Position numbers and translations under genes: made by a program
Part shown: one piece after another, positions 42,485 to 51,162 of the stretch
How the letters are laid out: every line of letters begins with the position of its first letter
How positions within the stretch are numbered: the stretch's first letter is position 1
The notes under the pieces: generated by a model
The model's database searches: none
What the model was told of the DNA's origin: nothing
The model's input: the letters and a program-made list of their open reading frames with translations, nothing else
Assembly (NCBI RefSeq): GCF_007858185.1
Contig: NZ_VFES01000023.1
Location: 29,643 to 93,642 of the forward strand
Source of the DNA: Pseudomonas grimontii
Lineage (GTDB): Bacteria; Pseudomonadota; Gammaproteobacteria; Pseudomonadales; Pseudomonadaceae
DNA: 64,000 nucleotides
Reading direction: 5' to 3'

Positions 42485-43075
42485 ATGAGTTTCGAAATCC
42501 GCAAGATCGTCAGCTATGTAGAAGAAACCTTCATCGAAGGCGGCAAGGCCGCAGACACCCCGGTGAAAATGGTCGGCCTCGCCGTGGTCCTGAAAAACCC
42601 ATGGCTGGGTCGCGGTTTCGTCGAAGACCTCAAGCCGGAAATCCGGGCCAATTGCTCCGACCTCGGCGCGCTGATGGTCGAGCGCCTGGTGGGCATCATT
42701 GGCGGCGCCGAAAACATCGAGGCCTATGGCAAGGCTGCCGTGGTCGGTGCCGACGGCGAGATCGAACACGCCAGCGCGATCATCCACACCCTGCGCTTCG
42801 GCAATCACTACCGTGAAGCGGTCAAGGCCAAGAGCTACCTGAGCTTCACCAACAAGCGCGGCGGGCCGGGCACCTCGATCCAGATCCCGATGATGCACAA
42901 GGACGACGAAGGCCTGCGTTCGCACTACATCACCCTGGAAATGCACATCGAAGATTCGCCGCGTGCCGACGAAATCGTGGTGGTCCTGGGGTGCGCCGAC
43001 GGTGGCCGCCTGCATCCACGGATCGGTAACCGTTACATCGACCTGGAAGAACTGGCGGCGGAAAAAGCCCAGTAA
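42485..43075 (+). CDS. DUF1185 (amino acid synthesis family) protein
   Basis: The 196-residue protein belongs to the DUF1185/AA_synth family. It starts M-S-F-E-I-R-K-I-V-S-Y-V-E-E-T and contains G-R-G-F-V-E-D-L-K-P-E, E-H-A-S-A-I-I-H-T-L-R-F-G-N-H-Y-R and a C-terminal H-P-R-I-G. The biochemical role is not established. In trigonelline-type degradation clusters a conserved protein assists the semialdehyde dehydrogenase step, and I believe it is of this family. GGAG precedes the ATG at 42485; another ATG at 42473 is less well placed. First gene of the six-gene operon. Confidence 0.82.
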   Translation: MSFEIRKIVSYVEETFIEGGKAADTPVKMVGLAVVLKNPWLGRGFVEDLKPEIRANCSDLGALMVERLVGIIGGAENIEAYGKAAVVGADGEIEHASAIIHTLRFGNHYREAVKAKSYLSFTNKRGGPGTSIQIPMMHKDDEGLRSHYITLEMHIEDSPRADEIVVVLGCADGGRLHPRIGNRYIDLEELAAEKAQ

Positions 43076-43117
43076 GCACGGCCGGCCACCACAACAAAAA
43101 ACATGCAGGAGCGCTCC

Positions 43118-43951
43118 ATGATTCGGCTCACCGCTGAACGCACCCCGGCTGGCACCAGTTATCTGGCGACCGGCCAAGGCCAGCCTGTGGTTTTGATCCA
43201 CGGCGTGGGCCTGAATAAAGAAATGTGGGGCGGGCAAGTCGTTGGCCTTGCCTCGAACTACCGCGTGATCAGCTATGACATGCTCGGCCATGGCGCCAGC
43301 CCGCGCCCGGCCGCCGGCACGCCGCTGCTGGGGTATGCCGACCAGTTGCTGGAACTGCTCGACCACCTGCAACTGCCCCAGGCCACGGTGATCGGTTTTT
43401 CCATGGGCGGCCTGGTCGCGCGGGCGTTTGCCCTGCATTACCCCGAACGCCTGCAAGGCCTGGTGGTGCTCAACAGTGTATTCAACCGCAGCCCCGAACA
43501 GCGTGCCGGCGTGATTGCACGCACCGCCCAGGCCGCCGAACACGGCCCGGATGCGAATGCCGAAGCCGCGCTGTCGCGCTGGTTCAGCCGTGAATATCAG
43601 GCGGCCAACCCGGCGCAGATCGCCGCCCTGCGTGAAACCCTGGCGGGCAACGACCCCCAGGGCTACCTGACCACCTACGAACTGTTTGCGACCCAGGACA
43701 TGTACCGCGCCGACGACCTCAAGGGTTTGCGCGTACCGACCCTGGTCGCCACCGGCGAACTCGATCCCGGTTCAACCCCGGAAATGGCCCGGCAACTGGC
43801 CGATCGTATTCCCGGCGCCACCGTTGCGGTGCTGGCCGAGCAACGGCATATGATGCCGGTAGAATCGCCACGCCTGGTCAACCAGCTGCTGCTGGGTTTC
43901 CTCGACACGGTGTACGCCCAAAACAATCCAATCAAGGGGATCGTTGCATGA
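43118..43951 (+). CDS. Alpha/beta-fold hydrolase of the catabolic island
   Basis: The 277-residue protein has the oxyanion loop H-G-V-G-L-N-K-E-M-W, the nucleophile elbow G-F-S-M-G-G near 95, an acidic residue in G-E-L-D-P-G-S and the histidine in E-Q-R-H-M-M-P-V-E. It resembles 3-oxoadipate enol-lactonase-like hydrolases and the hydrolase (TgnD type) of N-methylnicotinate breakdown. GGAG lies before the ATG at 43118. The next gene overlaps it by ATGA. It could split an enamide or lactone produced by ring cleavage; the real substrate is unknown. Confidence 0.85.
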   Translation: MIRLTAERTPAGTSYLATGQGQPVVLIHGVGLNKEMWGGQVVGLASNYRVISYDMLGHGASPRPAAGTPLLGYADQLLELLDHLQLPQATVIGFSMGGLVARAFALHYPERLQGLVVLNSVFNRSPEQRAGVIARTAQAAEHGPDANAEAALSRWFSREYQAANPAQIAALRETLAGNDPQGYLTTYELFATQDMYRADDLKGLRVPTLVATGELDPGSTPEMARQLADRIPGATVAVLAEQRHMMPVESPRLVNQLLLGFLDTVYAQNNPIKGIVA

Positions 43952-45429
43952 CACTCGCACGCTTCCAGATGTGCATCGGCGGTGAATGGGTCGATGCCCT
44001 GTCCGGCAAGACTTTCGACAGCCTCAACCCGGCCCTCGCCGAACCCTGGGCGCAACTGCCCGACGCCGACGAAGCCGACGTGGAGCGCGCCGTGCAGGCC
44101 GCCCAAAGCGCCTTCGACAGCCCGGCCTGGCGTGGCCTCACCGCCACCGCACGGGGTAAATTACTGCGCCGCCTCGGTGACCTGATCGCCGAGAACAAAG
44201 AGCAACTGGCCCAGCTGGAAAGCCGCGACAACGGCAAGTTGATCCGCGAAACCCGTGGCCAGGTCAGCTACCTGCCGGAGTTTTTCCACTACACCGCCGG
44301 CCTGGCCGACAAGCTCGAGGGTGGCACCCTGCCGCTGGATAAGCCGGATCTGTTCGCCTACACCGTGCACGAAGCCATGGGCGTGGTCGCCGCGATCATT
44401 CCGTGGAACAGCCCGCTGTACCTGACCGCGATCAAGCTCGCGCCGGCCCTGGCGGCGGGCAATACCATCGTGATCAAACCCTCGGAACACGCCTCGGCAA
44501 CCATCCTCGAACTCGCGCGCCTGGCCCTCGAAGCCGGGATCCCGCCAGGCGTGGTCAATGTGGTCACAGGCTTTGGCCCCAGCACCGGCGCCGCCCTCAC
44601 CCGCCACCCACTGGTGCGCAAGATCGCCTTCACCGGCGGCGCGGCCACGGCCCGCCATGTGGTGCGCAGCAGCGCGGAGAACTTCGCCAAGCTGTCCCTG
44701 GAACTGGGCGGCAAGTCGCCGAATATCATCTTTGCCGACGCCGACCTCGACAGCGCCATCAACGGCGCGATTGCCGGTATCTACGCGGCGTCCGGGCAGA
44801 GCTGCGTGTCCGGTTCGCGCCTGCTGGTGCAGGACGAGATCTACGACGAATTCGTCGAGCGCCTGGTGGCTCGCGCCCAGCGCATCCGCATCGGTAAACC
44901 CCAGGACGACGCCAGCGAAATGGGCCCCATGGCCACCGCGCAGCAACTGGCCGTGGTCGAAGGCCTGGTCGCGGATGCCATCGCCGAAGGCGCGCGCTTG
45001 CGCACCGGTGGCAAACGCCCGCAGAACCTCGGTGAAGGCTGGTTCTATGAGCCGACGCTGTTCGAGTGCGACAGCAACTCGATGAAGATCATGCAGGAAG
45101 AAGTGTTCGGCCCGGTGGCCTCGGTCATCCGTTTCAAGGATGAAGCCGAAGCGCTGGCCATCGCCAACGACTCGCAGTTCGGCCTCGCCGCCGGCATCTG
45201 GACCCGCGACCTCGGCCGCGCCCACCGCCTGGCGCGGGACGTGCGCTCGGGGATCATCTGGGTCAACACCTACCGCGCCGTGTCGGCAATGGCGCCTATC
45301 GGCGGCTTCAAGAACAGCGGCTACGGACGTGAAAGCGGCATCGATTCGGTACTCGCCTACACCGAGCTAAAGACGGTGTGGATCAACCTCTCCCAGGCGC
45401 CCATGCCTGATCCTTTCGTGATGCGTTAA
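43948..45429 (+). CDS. NAD(P)-dependent aldehyde dehydrogenase of the catabolic island
   Basis: The 493-residue enzyme is a complete aldehyde dehydrogenase: I-P-W-N-S-P-L-Y for cofactor binding, F-T-G-G-A-A-T-A, the general base in L-E-L-G-G-K-S-P-N, the nucleophile in S-G-Q-S-C-V-S-G-S, and E-E-V-F-G-P-V. It ends with A-P-M-P-D-P-F-V-M-R. By position it should oxidise an aldehyde or hydroxy-lactone formed in the pathway, as TgnC does in trigonelline breakdown. It overlaps the hydrolase gene and is followed 12 bases later by the flavin reductase gene. Confidence 0.9.
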   Translation: MTLARFQMCIGGEWVDALSGKTFDSLNPALAEPWAQLPDADEADVERAVQAAQSAFDSPAWRGLTATARGKLLRRLGDLIAENKEQLAQLESRDNGKLIRETRGQVSYLPEFFHYTAGLADKLEGGTLPLDKPDLFAYTVHEAMGVVAAIIPWNSPLYLTAIKLAPALAAGNTIVIKPSEHASATILELARLALEAGIPPGVVNVVTGFGPSTGAALTRHPLVRKIAFTGGAATARHVVRSSAENFAKLSLELGGKSPNIIFADADLDSAINGAIAGIYAASGQSCVSGSRLLVQDEIYDEFVERLVARAQRIRIGKPQDDASEMGPMATAQQLAVVEGLVADAIAEGARLRTGGKRPQNLGEGWFYEPTLFECDSNSMKIMQEEVFGPVASVIRFKDEAEALAIANDSQFGLAAGIWTRDLGRAHRLARDVRSGIIWVNTYRAVSAMAPIGGFKNSGYGRESGIDSVLAYTELKTVWINLSQAPMPDPFVMR

Positions 45430-45441
45430 GAGACCCCGACC

Positions 45442-45927
45442 ATGATCGAACCCGGCATTTACAAAGACGTCATGAGCTCGTTCCCTTCGGGCGTCACGGT
45501 GGTCACCACCCTCGACCCCGACGGCGGCATCGTCGGCATTACCGCCAGTGCGTTCAGCGCACTGTCGATCGACCCGGCACTGGTGCTGTTCTGCCCCAAC
45601 TATGCGTCGGACACCTACCCGATCCTGCGCGACAGCAAGCGCTTCGCGATCCACTTGCTGTCCGCCGACCAGACCGCCGAGGCCTATGCTTTCGCCAGCA
45701 AAGGCAAGGAAAAGGCCAAGGGCATCGAGTGGCACCTGAGCGAGCTGGGCAACCCGCTGCTGGCCAAGGCCACGGCGATCATCGAGTGCGAACTGTGGCG
45801 CGAATACGACGGCGGCGATCACGCGATCATCGTCGGCGCGGTGAAGAACCTGATCCTGCCCAACGAACCGGTCACGCCGATGATCTACCACAAGGGCAAG
45901 CTGGGCCCGCTGCCGGCCCTGGCCTGA
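45442..45927 (+). CDS. Flavin reductase, small component of a two-component monooxygenase
   Basis: The 161-residue protein is of the HpaC/RutF type (FMN-binding split barrel). It has F-P-S-G-V-T-V-V-T, G-I-T-A-S-A-F-S-A-L-S-I-D-P-A-L-V-L-F-C, F-A-I-H-L-L-S-A-D-Q and a final H-K-G-K-L. Such proteins deliver reduced FMN or FAD to a separate oxygenase. No luciferase-like or other flavin oxygenase gene lies in the window, so the partner must be encoded elsewhere. Confidence 0.9.
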   Translation: MIEPGIYKDVMSSFPSGVTVVTTLDPDGGIVGITASAFSALSIDPALVLFCPNYASDTYPILRDSKRFAIHLLSADQTAEAYAFASKGKEKAKGIEWHLSELGNPLLAKATAIIECELWREYDGGDHAIIVGAVKNLILPNEPVTPMIYHKGKLGPLPALA

Positions 45928-46057
45928 GGCGCGCGGGGGCCGTGAGGGTTTGTCGCTTAAGGAACTCAGCATGATAAACTTGGGCACGATTTTCGGCCCT
46001 CAATCGGCCCCGGCCGGCCGAGGCCTCCAGTTAACCGCTAAATTCAGAGCAGACCCC

Positions 46058-46810
46058 ATGAAACGCGCGCCCCTCGACGACAGCTTCAAGGTCAATCACA
46101 ACCCGGTCACCCTGCGCGAAATCGTGCTGGAAAAACTGCGCAGCGCCATCATGAACTTCCAACTGCTGCCCGGTGACCGCCTGGTGGAGCGCGACCTGTG
46201 CGACCGCCTCGGCGTCAGCCGCACCTCGGTACGCGAAGCCTTGCGTCACCTGGAGTCCGAAGGCCTGGTGGAATTCGCCGATGCCAAGGGCCCGCAAGTG
46301 GCGATCATCACCCTGGCGGACGCCGTCGACATCTATGAACTGCGTTGCGTGCTCGAAGGCTTGATCGTGCAATTGTTCACCCTGCGCGCCAAGGCCAAGG
46401 ACATCAAGGCCCTGGAAAAAGCCCTGGAAGAAAACCGCAAGGCCCTCAAGGACGGTGAGCTGCAGCAGGTGATCGACTCGGTCCAGGGCTTCTACGACGT
46501 GCTGCTCGAAGGTTCGGGCAACCATGTGGCGGCCACCCAGTTGCGCCAGTTGCAGGCGCGCATCAGCTACCTGCGCGCCACCTCGGTGTCCCAGGAAAAC
46601 CGTCGCGGCACCAGCAATCAGGAAATGGAACGCATGGTCCAGGCGATCAAGAGCGGCGACCCGCTGGCGGCCCACCAGGCCTGCGTCGATCACGTGCGCG
46701 CCGCCGCCGCCGTGGCCCTGGACTACCTCAAGCGCAAACAGGAAGAAACCGGCAAGATTCCGGAAATCACCCTGCCCATCGCACTGAAAGAACCGCGCAT
46801 AGGTCACTGA
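46058..46810 (+). CDS. FCD-type GntR regulator of the catabolic island
   Basis: The 250-residue protein has an N-terminal winged helix (about 15-85: L-R-E-I-V-L-E-K-L-R-S-A-I, L-C-D-R-L-G-V-S-R-T-S-V-R-E-A-L-R-H-L) and a helical FCD domain with D-x-x-E-L-R near 95. FCD regulators of this kind bind short palindromes. The TGGTATACCA-type sites at 42438, 47836 and 49025 lie before the three transcription units of the island and are the likely targets, making it autoregulated. The frame is open upstream to 45950; the start at 46058 fits the family. Confidence 0.9.
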   Translation: MKRAPLDDSFKVNHNPVTLREIVLEKLRSAIMNFQLLPGDRLVERDLCDRLGVSRTSVREALRHLESEGLVEFADAKGPQVAIITLADAVDIYELRCVLEGLIVQLFTLRAKAKDIKALEKALEENRKALKDGELQQVIDSVQGFYDVLLEGSGNHVAATQLRQLQARISYLRATSVSQENRRGTSNQEMERMVQAIKSGDPLAAHQACVDHVRAAAAVALDYLKRKQEETGKIPEITLPIALKEPRIGH

Positions 46811-46812
46811 CC

Positions 46813-47376
46813 GTGTCCAGCCCCAGCTTTTGCCCGACATGCGGCGGCAGTGACCTCGGTCACCAGCTGCCACCGGGCGATACCCATGAGCGCCTGATGT
46901 GCCGGGGCTGCGGCTATATCCACTACATCAATCCCAAGATCATCGCCGGCTGCATCATCGAGCAGGACGGCAAATACCTGCTGTGCCAGCGCGCGATTCC
47001 GCCGCGCCCCGGCACCTGGACATTGCCTGCCGGTTTCATGGAAGGTGGCGAAACCACCGAACAGGCCGCGCTGCGAGAGGTGTGGGAAGAGAGTGGCGTA
47101 CGCGCCGAGATCGTCTCGCCCTACTCCATCTTCAGCGTGCCCAGGATCAGCGAGGTCTACATCATCTTCCGCGCCATCGCGCTGGAGATCACCGGCCAGT
47201 TCGGCCCGGAGACCCTCGACTACAAGTTCTTCGCGCCCGAGGAGATTCCCTGGGACAGCATCTACTACCCGGCGATCCGGCAGATCCTCGAACGGTATAT
47301 CGAGGAACGCCAGGCTGGGGTGTATGGCATCTATATCGGTAATGACGACAGCGGCAAGATCCACTTCATCCGCTGA
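46813..47376 (+). CDS. Nudix hydrolase with N-terminal zinc ribbon
   Basis: The 187-residue protein, starting at GTG 46813, has a zinc ribbon (C-P-T-C-G-G ... C-R-G-C-G-Y, residues 7-37) and a complete Nudix box (G-F-M-E-G-G-E-T, then R-E-V-W-E-E-S-G-V). It should cleave a nucleoside diphosphate linked to another group. It starts two bases after the GntR stop codon, so belongs to the island operon. In a cluster built around flavin chemistry, FAD or NAD(H) are attractive substrates, but the sequence does not decide this. Confidence 0.88.
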   Translation: MSSPSFCPTCGGSDLGHQLPPGDTHERLMCRGCGYIHYINPKIIAGCIIEQDGKYLLCQRAIPPRPGTWTLPAGFMEGGETTEQAALREVWEESGVRAEIVSPYSIFSVPRISEVYIIFRAIALEITGQFGPETLDYKFFAPEEIPWDSIYYPAIRQILERYIEERQAGVYGIYIGNDDSGKIHFIR

Positions 47377-47397
47377 TCTTCAGCTAAACCGGGTCCA

Positions 47398-47492
47398 CAT
47401 GTGGGAGGGGGCTTGCTCCCGATAGCAGCATGTCAGTCAATACATGAAGTGACTGAACTACCGCCATCGGGAGCAAGCCCCCTCCCACATTT
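47398..47492. repeat. REP doublet (inverted pair)
   Basis: Inverted pair of the GCTTGCTCCCGAT type between the converging Nudix and DUF1330 genes. Confidence 0.9.
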
Positions 47493-47515
47493 GAATCGGT
47501 TTATACCTGAAAAAA

Positions 47516-47809
47516 TCAGCGCGCCAGCCCTTCCACGATGATGATCTGCGCCTGCCCTGCCCCCTCGCGGTGTCCCTTCGCCTCCTGATACTCCCTGGAT
47601 TCATAACACGCCACCGCCTGCTCATAGCTCTCAAACTCAATCACCACATTACGCTGCCGTGCCGGCCCGCCCTCCAGCGCTTCGCTGCGCCCGCCCCTGG
47701 CTAGGAACCGTCCGCCAAACTTTGCAAACGCCGCCGGCGCGCGCTGGGTGTACTGCGTGTATTGCTCTACATCGGACACATCCACATGGGCAATCCAGTA
47801 GGCCTTCAT
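47516..47809 (-). CDS. DUF1330-family protein
   Basis: The 97-residue protein has the dimeric alpha/beta-barrel fold pattern of DUF1330: M-K-A-Y-W-I-A-H-V-D-V at the start, F-G-G-R-F-L-A-R-G-G in the middle and V-V-I-E-F-E-S-Y-E-Q-A near 60. The biochemical role is unknown for the family. AGGAT precedes the ATG. It is divergent from the ribB-like gene, with operator B between them, so it is probably part of the same regulon. Confidence 0.88.
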   Translation of the reverse strand: MKAYWIAHVDVSDVEQYTQYTQRAPAAFAKFGGRFLARGGRSEALEGGPARQRNVVIEFESYEQAVACYESREYQEAKGHREGAGQAQIIIVEGLAR

Positions 47810-47835
47810 CGGGACATCCTCTTATTTAGAATTTG

Positions 47836-47845
47836 TGGTATACCA
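47836..47845. promoter_or_regulatory. GntR operator candidate B (catabolic island)
   Basis: TGGTATACCA followed by TAATAC, same pattern as site A. It lies 26 bases before the DUF1330 gene and 33 bases before the ribB-like gene, in a position to control both. Confidence 0.75.
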
Positions 47846-47878
47846 TAATACATACAACCAACAAGTCGAGCATTTTAC

Positions 47879-48988
47879 ATGGCCTTCAACAGCATCGCAG
47901 ACATCATCGAAGACTATCGCCAGGGCAAGATGGTGCTACTGGTGGACGACGAAGACCGGGAAAACGAAGGCGACCTGCTACTGCCCGCCGCCTGCTGCAC
48001 CGCCGAGACTATTAGTTTCATGGCCCGCGAAGCCCGTGGCCTGATCTGCCTGACCCTCACCGACGAACACTGCCAGCGCCTGGGCCTGGAACAGATGGTG
48101 CCGAGCAATGGCAGTGTGTTCAGCACCGCATTTACCGTGTCCATCGAGGCCGCCAGCGGCGTGACCACCGGCATTTCCGCCGCCGACCGCGCGCGTACCG
48201 TGGCCGCTGCCGTCGACAGCAATGCCGGACCGGCCGACATCGTGCAGCCGGGGCATATCTTCCCGTTGCGCGCCAAGGACGGTGGTGTATTGACCCGCGC
48301 CGGTCACACCGAAGCCGGTTGCGACCTGGCGCGCCTGGCCGGGCATACGCCGGCCTCGGTGATTGTCGAAGTGATGAACGACGACGGCACCATGGCGCGC
48401 CGCCCCGACCTGGAAATCTTCGCGCGCAAGCACGGCATCAAAATCGGCACCATCGCCGACCTGATCCACTACCGCCTCAGCACTGAACGCACCGTGGTGC
48501 GCATCGGCGAACGCGACCTGCCCACCGTGCACGGTACCTTCCGCCTGATCACCTTTGAAGACCGCATCGACGGCGGCGTGCACATGGCAATGGTCATGGG
48601 CCAGTTGCGCCGCGATACGCCTGCGCTGGTACGCGTGCACGTGATCGACCCGCTGCGCGACTTGGTCGGTGCCGACTACAGCGGCCCGTCCAATTGGACG
48701 CTGTGGGCGGCCCTGCAACGTGTCGCGGCTGAAGGCAGCGGCGTGGTGGTAGTGCTGGCCAACCATGAATCGTCCCAGGCGCTGCTGGAACGCGTGCCGC
48801 AACTGACCCAGGCACCGCGCCAGTTCAACCGTTCGCAGTCGCGCATCTATTCCGAAGTGGGCACCGGGGCGCAGATCTTGCAGGACCTCGGCGTCGGCAA
48901 GCTGCGTCACCTCGGCCCGCCCCTCAAATACGCCGGGCTCACCGGCTACGACCTGGAGGTGGTCGAGAGCATTCCCTTCACCGAATGA
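47879..48988 (+). CDS. ribB: 3,4-dihydroxy-2-butanone-4-phosphate synthase fused to a degenerate RibA domain (RibBX type)
   Basis: RibB makes the four-carbon precursor of riboflavin from ribulose 5-phosphate. The N-terminal half of this 369-residue protein is intact (D-D-E-D-R-E-N-E-G-D-L near 25; A-G-H-T-E-A near 140). The C-terminal half has the length of GTP cyclohydrolase II but lacks its zinc cysteines: where RibA reads V-H-S-E-C-L-T-G-D this protein reads V-H-V-I-D-P-L-R-D, and the catalytic R-x-G-x-G-L region is also lost. This is the RibBX arrangement described in Proteobacteria. It is probably an extra copy supplying flavin for the island. Confidence 0.88.
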   Translation: MAFNSIADIIEDYRQGKMVLLVDDEDRENEGDLLLPAACCTAETISFMAREARGLICLTLTDEHCQRLGLEQMVPSNGSVFSTAFTVSIEAASGVTTGISAADRARTVAAAVDSNAGPADIVQPGHIFPLRAKDGGVLTRAGHTEAGCDLARLAGHTPASVIVEVMNDDGTMARRPDLEIFARKHGIKIGTIADLIHYRLSTERTVVRIGERDLPTVHGTFRLITFEDRIDGGVHMAMVMGQLRRDTPALVRVHVIDPLRDLVGADYSGPSNWTLWAALQRVAAEGSGVVVVLANHESSQALLERVPQLTQAPRQFNRSQSRIYSEVGTGAQILQDLGVGKLRHLGPPLKYAGLTGYDLEVVESIPFTE

Positions 48989-49024
48989 CGGATAACCGGT
49001 AAGGCAAAATGCTTGCACAAAGTT

Positions 49025-49049
49025 TGGAATACCATAATATGATATTCCA
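49025..49049. promoter_or_regulatory. GntR operator candidate C (catabolic island)
   Basis: TGGAATACCA is one base from the sites A and B and is followed by TAATATGA. TGGAATA is mirrored by TATTCCA at 49043-49049, so this may be a double site. It lies about 170 bases before the binding-protein gene; the rest of the gap 48989-49216 has no gene. Confidence 0.6.
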
Positions 49050-49216
49050 TAGACCGAACGCTTCTGCCAAGTGCGCCCGCCAGGGAGAGCACCAATAACA
49101 GCCCTTGGCACGGTCGCCTTTTGGGGTCTCGATTAGAGGCCCCCGATAGACCTACTGCTCCCGATAGGCGGGCATTACCAAGCCCGCTCAATAACAAAAC
49201 AAATGAGGGCGTGAAA

Positions 49217-50242
49217 ATGGTGTTGAACAAACGTGCAACCGCAGTGCTGTTCGCGGGTTTATTGGCCACGGCCACTCACGCGGCCATGGCGGCCGAAAGC
49301 GTCAATTTCGTGAGCTGGGGCGGTAGCACCCAGGATGCGCAGAAGCAGGCCTGGGCCGACCCGTTCAGCAAGGCCAGCGGCATTACCGTGGTCCAGGACG
49401 GCCCCACCGACTACGGCAAACTCAAGGCCATGGTCGAAAGCGGCAACGTGCAGTGGGACGTGGTGGATGTCGAGGCCGACTTCGCCTTGCGCGCCGCCGC
49501 CGAAGGCCTGCTCGAACCGTTGGACTTCTCGGTGATCCAGCGCGACAAAATCGACCCGCGCTTCGTCTCCGACCATGGCGTCGGTTCGTTCTTCTTCTCT
49601 TTCGTGCTCGGTTACAACGAAGGCAAGCTCGGCGCCGGCAAGCCCCAGGACTGGACCGCGCTGTTCGACACCAAGACCTACCCCGGCAAACGCGCCCTCT
49701 ACAAATGGCCAAGCCCCGGCGTGCTCGAACTGGCGCTGCTGGCCGACGGCGTCCCGGCCGACAAGCTCTACCCCCTGGACCTGGACCGCGCCTTCAAGAA
49801 ACTCGACACCATCAAGAAAGACATCGTCTGGTGGGGCGGCGGTGCGCAGTCGCAACAGTTGCTGGCGTCCGGCGAAGTCAGCATGGGCCAGTTCTGGAAC
49901 GGTCGCATCCACGCCCTGCAGGAAGACGGCGCGCCCGTGGGCGTGAGCTGGAAGCAGAACCTGGTCATGGCCGACATCCTCGTCGTGCCTAAAGGCAGCA
50001 AAAACAAAGCCGCTGCCATGAAGTTCCTGGCCAACGCCAGCAGCGCCAAAGGCCAGGCGGATTTCTCCAACCTGACCGCCTATGCACCGGTGAACATCGA
50101 CAGCGTGCAACGCCTGGATTCGGTACTCGCGCCGAACCTGCCGACCGCCTACGTCAAGGACCAGGTCACCCTCGATTTCGCCTACTGGGCCAAGAACGGC
50201 CCGGCCATTGCGACACGGTGGAATGAATGGCTAGTCAAATGA
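49217..50242 (+). CDS. Periplasmic binding protein of a polyamine-type ABC importer
   Basis: The 341-residue protein has a signal peptide (cleavage after AMA near 25) and the PotD/PotF-like start V-N-F-V-S-W-G-G-S-T-Q-D, followed by W-D-V-V-D-V-E, V-L-G-Y-N and W-W-G-G-G-A-Q-S. This family carries polyamines, opines and other small cations. GAGG precedes the ATG at 49217. It is the first of four transporter genes. Together with operator C and the neighbouring catabolic genes it suggests import of a nitrogen-containing, probably cationic, substrate. Confidence 0.9.
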   Translation: MVLNKRATAVLFAGLLATATHAAMAAESVNFVSWGGSTQDAQKQAWADPFSKASGITVVQDGPTDYGKLKAMVESGNVQWDVVDVEADFALRAAAEGLLEPLDFSVIQRDKIDPRFVSDHGVGSFFFSFVLGYNEGKLGAGKPQDWTALFDTKTYPGKRALYKWPSPGVLELALLADGVPADKLYPLDLDRAFKKLDTIKKDIVWWGGGAQSQQLLASGEVSMGQFWNGRIHALQEDGAPVGVSWKQNLVMADILVVPKGSKNKAAAMKFLANASSAKGQADFSNLTAYAPVNIDSVQRLDSVLAPNLPTAYVKDQVTLDFAYWAKNGPAIATRWNEWLVK

Positions 50243-51156
50243 AAATGACGGCAACCACACCGACCGGGAGCGCCCTCGGCGCTGCCGGCGCGGTTTCGGC
50301 CAAGGCCGGGGCGCCGTCCCTGGCGCAGCGCTGGCGGGGCTCGAGCAACCTGATCCCGGCCCTGCTGTTCCTCGGCCTGTTCTTCCTGGCGCCGTTGATC
50401 GGCCTGTTGCTGCGCGGCGTGTTGGAGCCAGTACCGGGCCTGGGTAACTATGAACAGCTATTCGCCAACTCGGCCTATGCACGGGTGCTGCTCAACACCT
50501 TTTCGGTGGCGGGCCTGGTGACCCTGTTCAGCCTGCTGCTGGGCTTTCCACTGGCCTGGGCGATCACCCTGGTGCCGCGCGGTTGGGGACGCTGGATCCT
50601 CAACATCGTGCTGCTGTCGATGTGGACCAGCCTGCTCGCCCGCACCTATTCCTGGCTGGTGTTGCTGCAAGCCTCCGGGGTGATCAACAAGGCGCTGATG
50701 GCCCTGGGCATCATCGATGTGCCCCTGGAGATGGTGCATAACCTCACCGGCGTGGTGATCGGCATGAGCTACATCATGATCCCGTTCATCGTGCTGCCAT
50801 TGCAGGCGACCATGCAGGCCATCGACCCGATGATCCTGCAGGCCGGCTCGATCTGCGGCGCGAGCCCGTGGACCAACTTCTTCCGCGTATTCCTGCCGCT
50901 GTGCCGGCCGGGGTTGTTCTCCGGCGGCCTGATGGTGTTCGTGATGTCCCTCGGTTACTACGTCACCCCGGCGCTGCTCGGCGGTGCGCAGAACATGATG
51001 CTGCCCGAGTTCATCATCCAGCAGGTGCAATCGTTCCTGAATTGGGGCCTGGCCAGTGCCGGCGCCGCGTTGCTGATCTTCATCACGCTGGTGCTGTTCT
51101 ACTTCTACCTGAAGCTTCAGCCGGAATCCCCGGTTGGCGCCAGCAACGCGAGGTAA
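50239..51156 (+). CDS. ABC importer permease, PotB/PotH type
   Basis: The 305-residue membrane protein has six hydrophobic segments and the binding-protein-dependent permease loop (Q-A-G-S-I-C-G-A-S-P-W-T-N-F-F-R-V-F-L-P near 205-220), where it contacts the ATPase. The start ATG overlaps the stop of the binding-protein gene as ATGA; an ATG four codons upstream is also possible. The N-terminal 30 residues before the first helix are rich in Ala and Gly. Confidence 0.9.
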   Translation: MKMTATTPTGSALGAAGAVSAKAGAPSLAQRWRGSSNLIPALLFLGLFFLAPLIGLLLRGVLEPVPGLGNYEQLFANSAYARVLLNTFSVAGLVTLFSLLLGFPLAWAITLVPRGWGRWILNIVLLSMWTSLLARTYSWLVLLQASGVINKALMALGIIDVPLEMVHNLTGVVIGMSYIMIPFIVLPLQATMQAIDPMILQAGSICGASPWTNFFRVFLPLCRPGLFSGGLMVFVMSLGYYVTPALLGGAQNMMLPEFIIQQVQSFLNWGLASAGAALLIFITLVLFYFYLKLQPESPVGASNAR

Positions 51157-51162
51157 GCCGTC

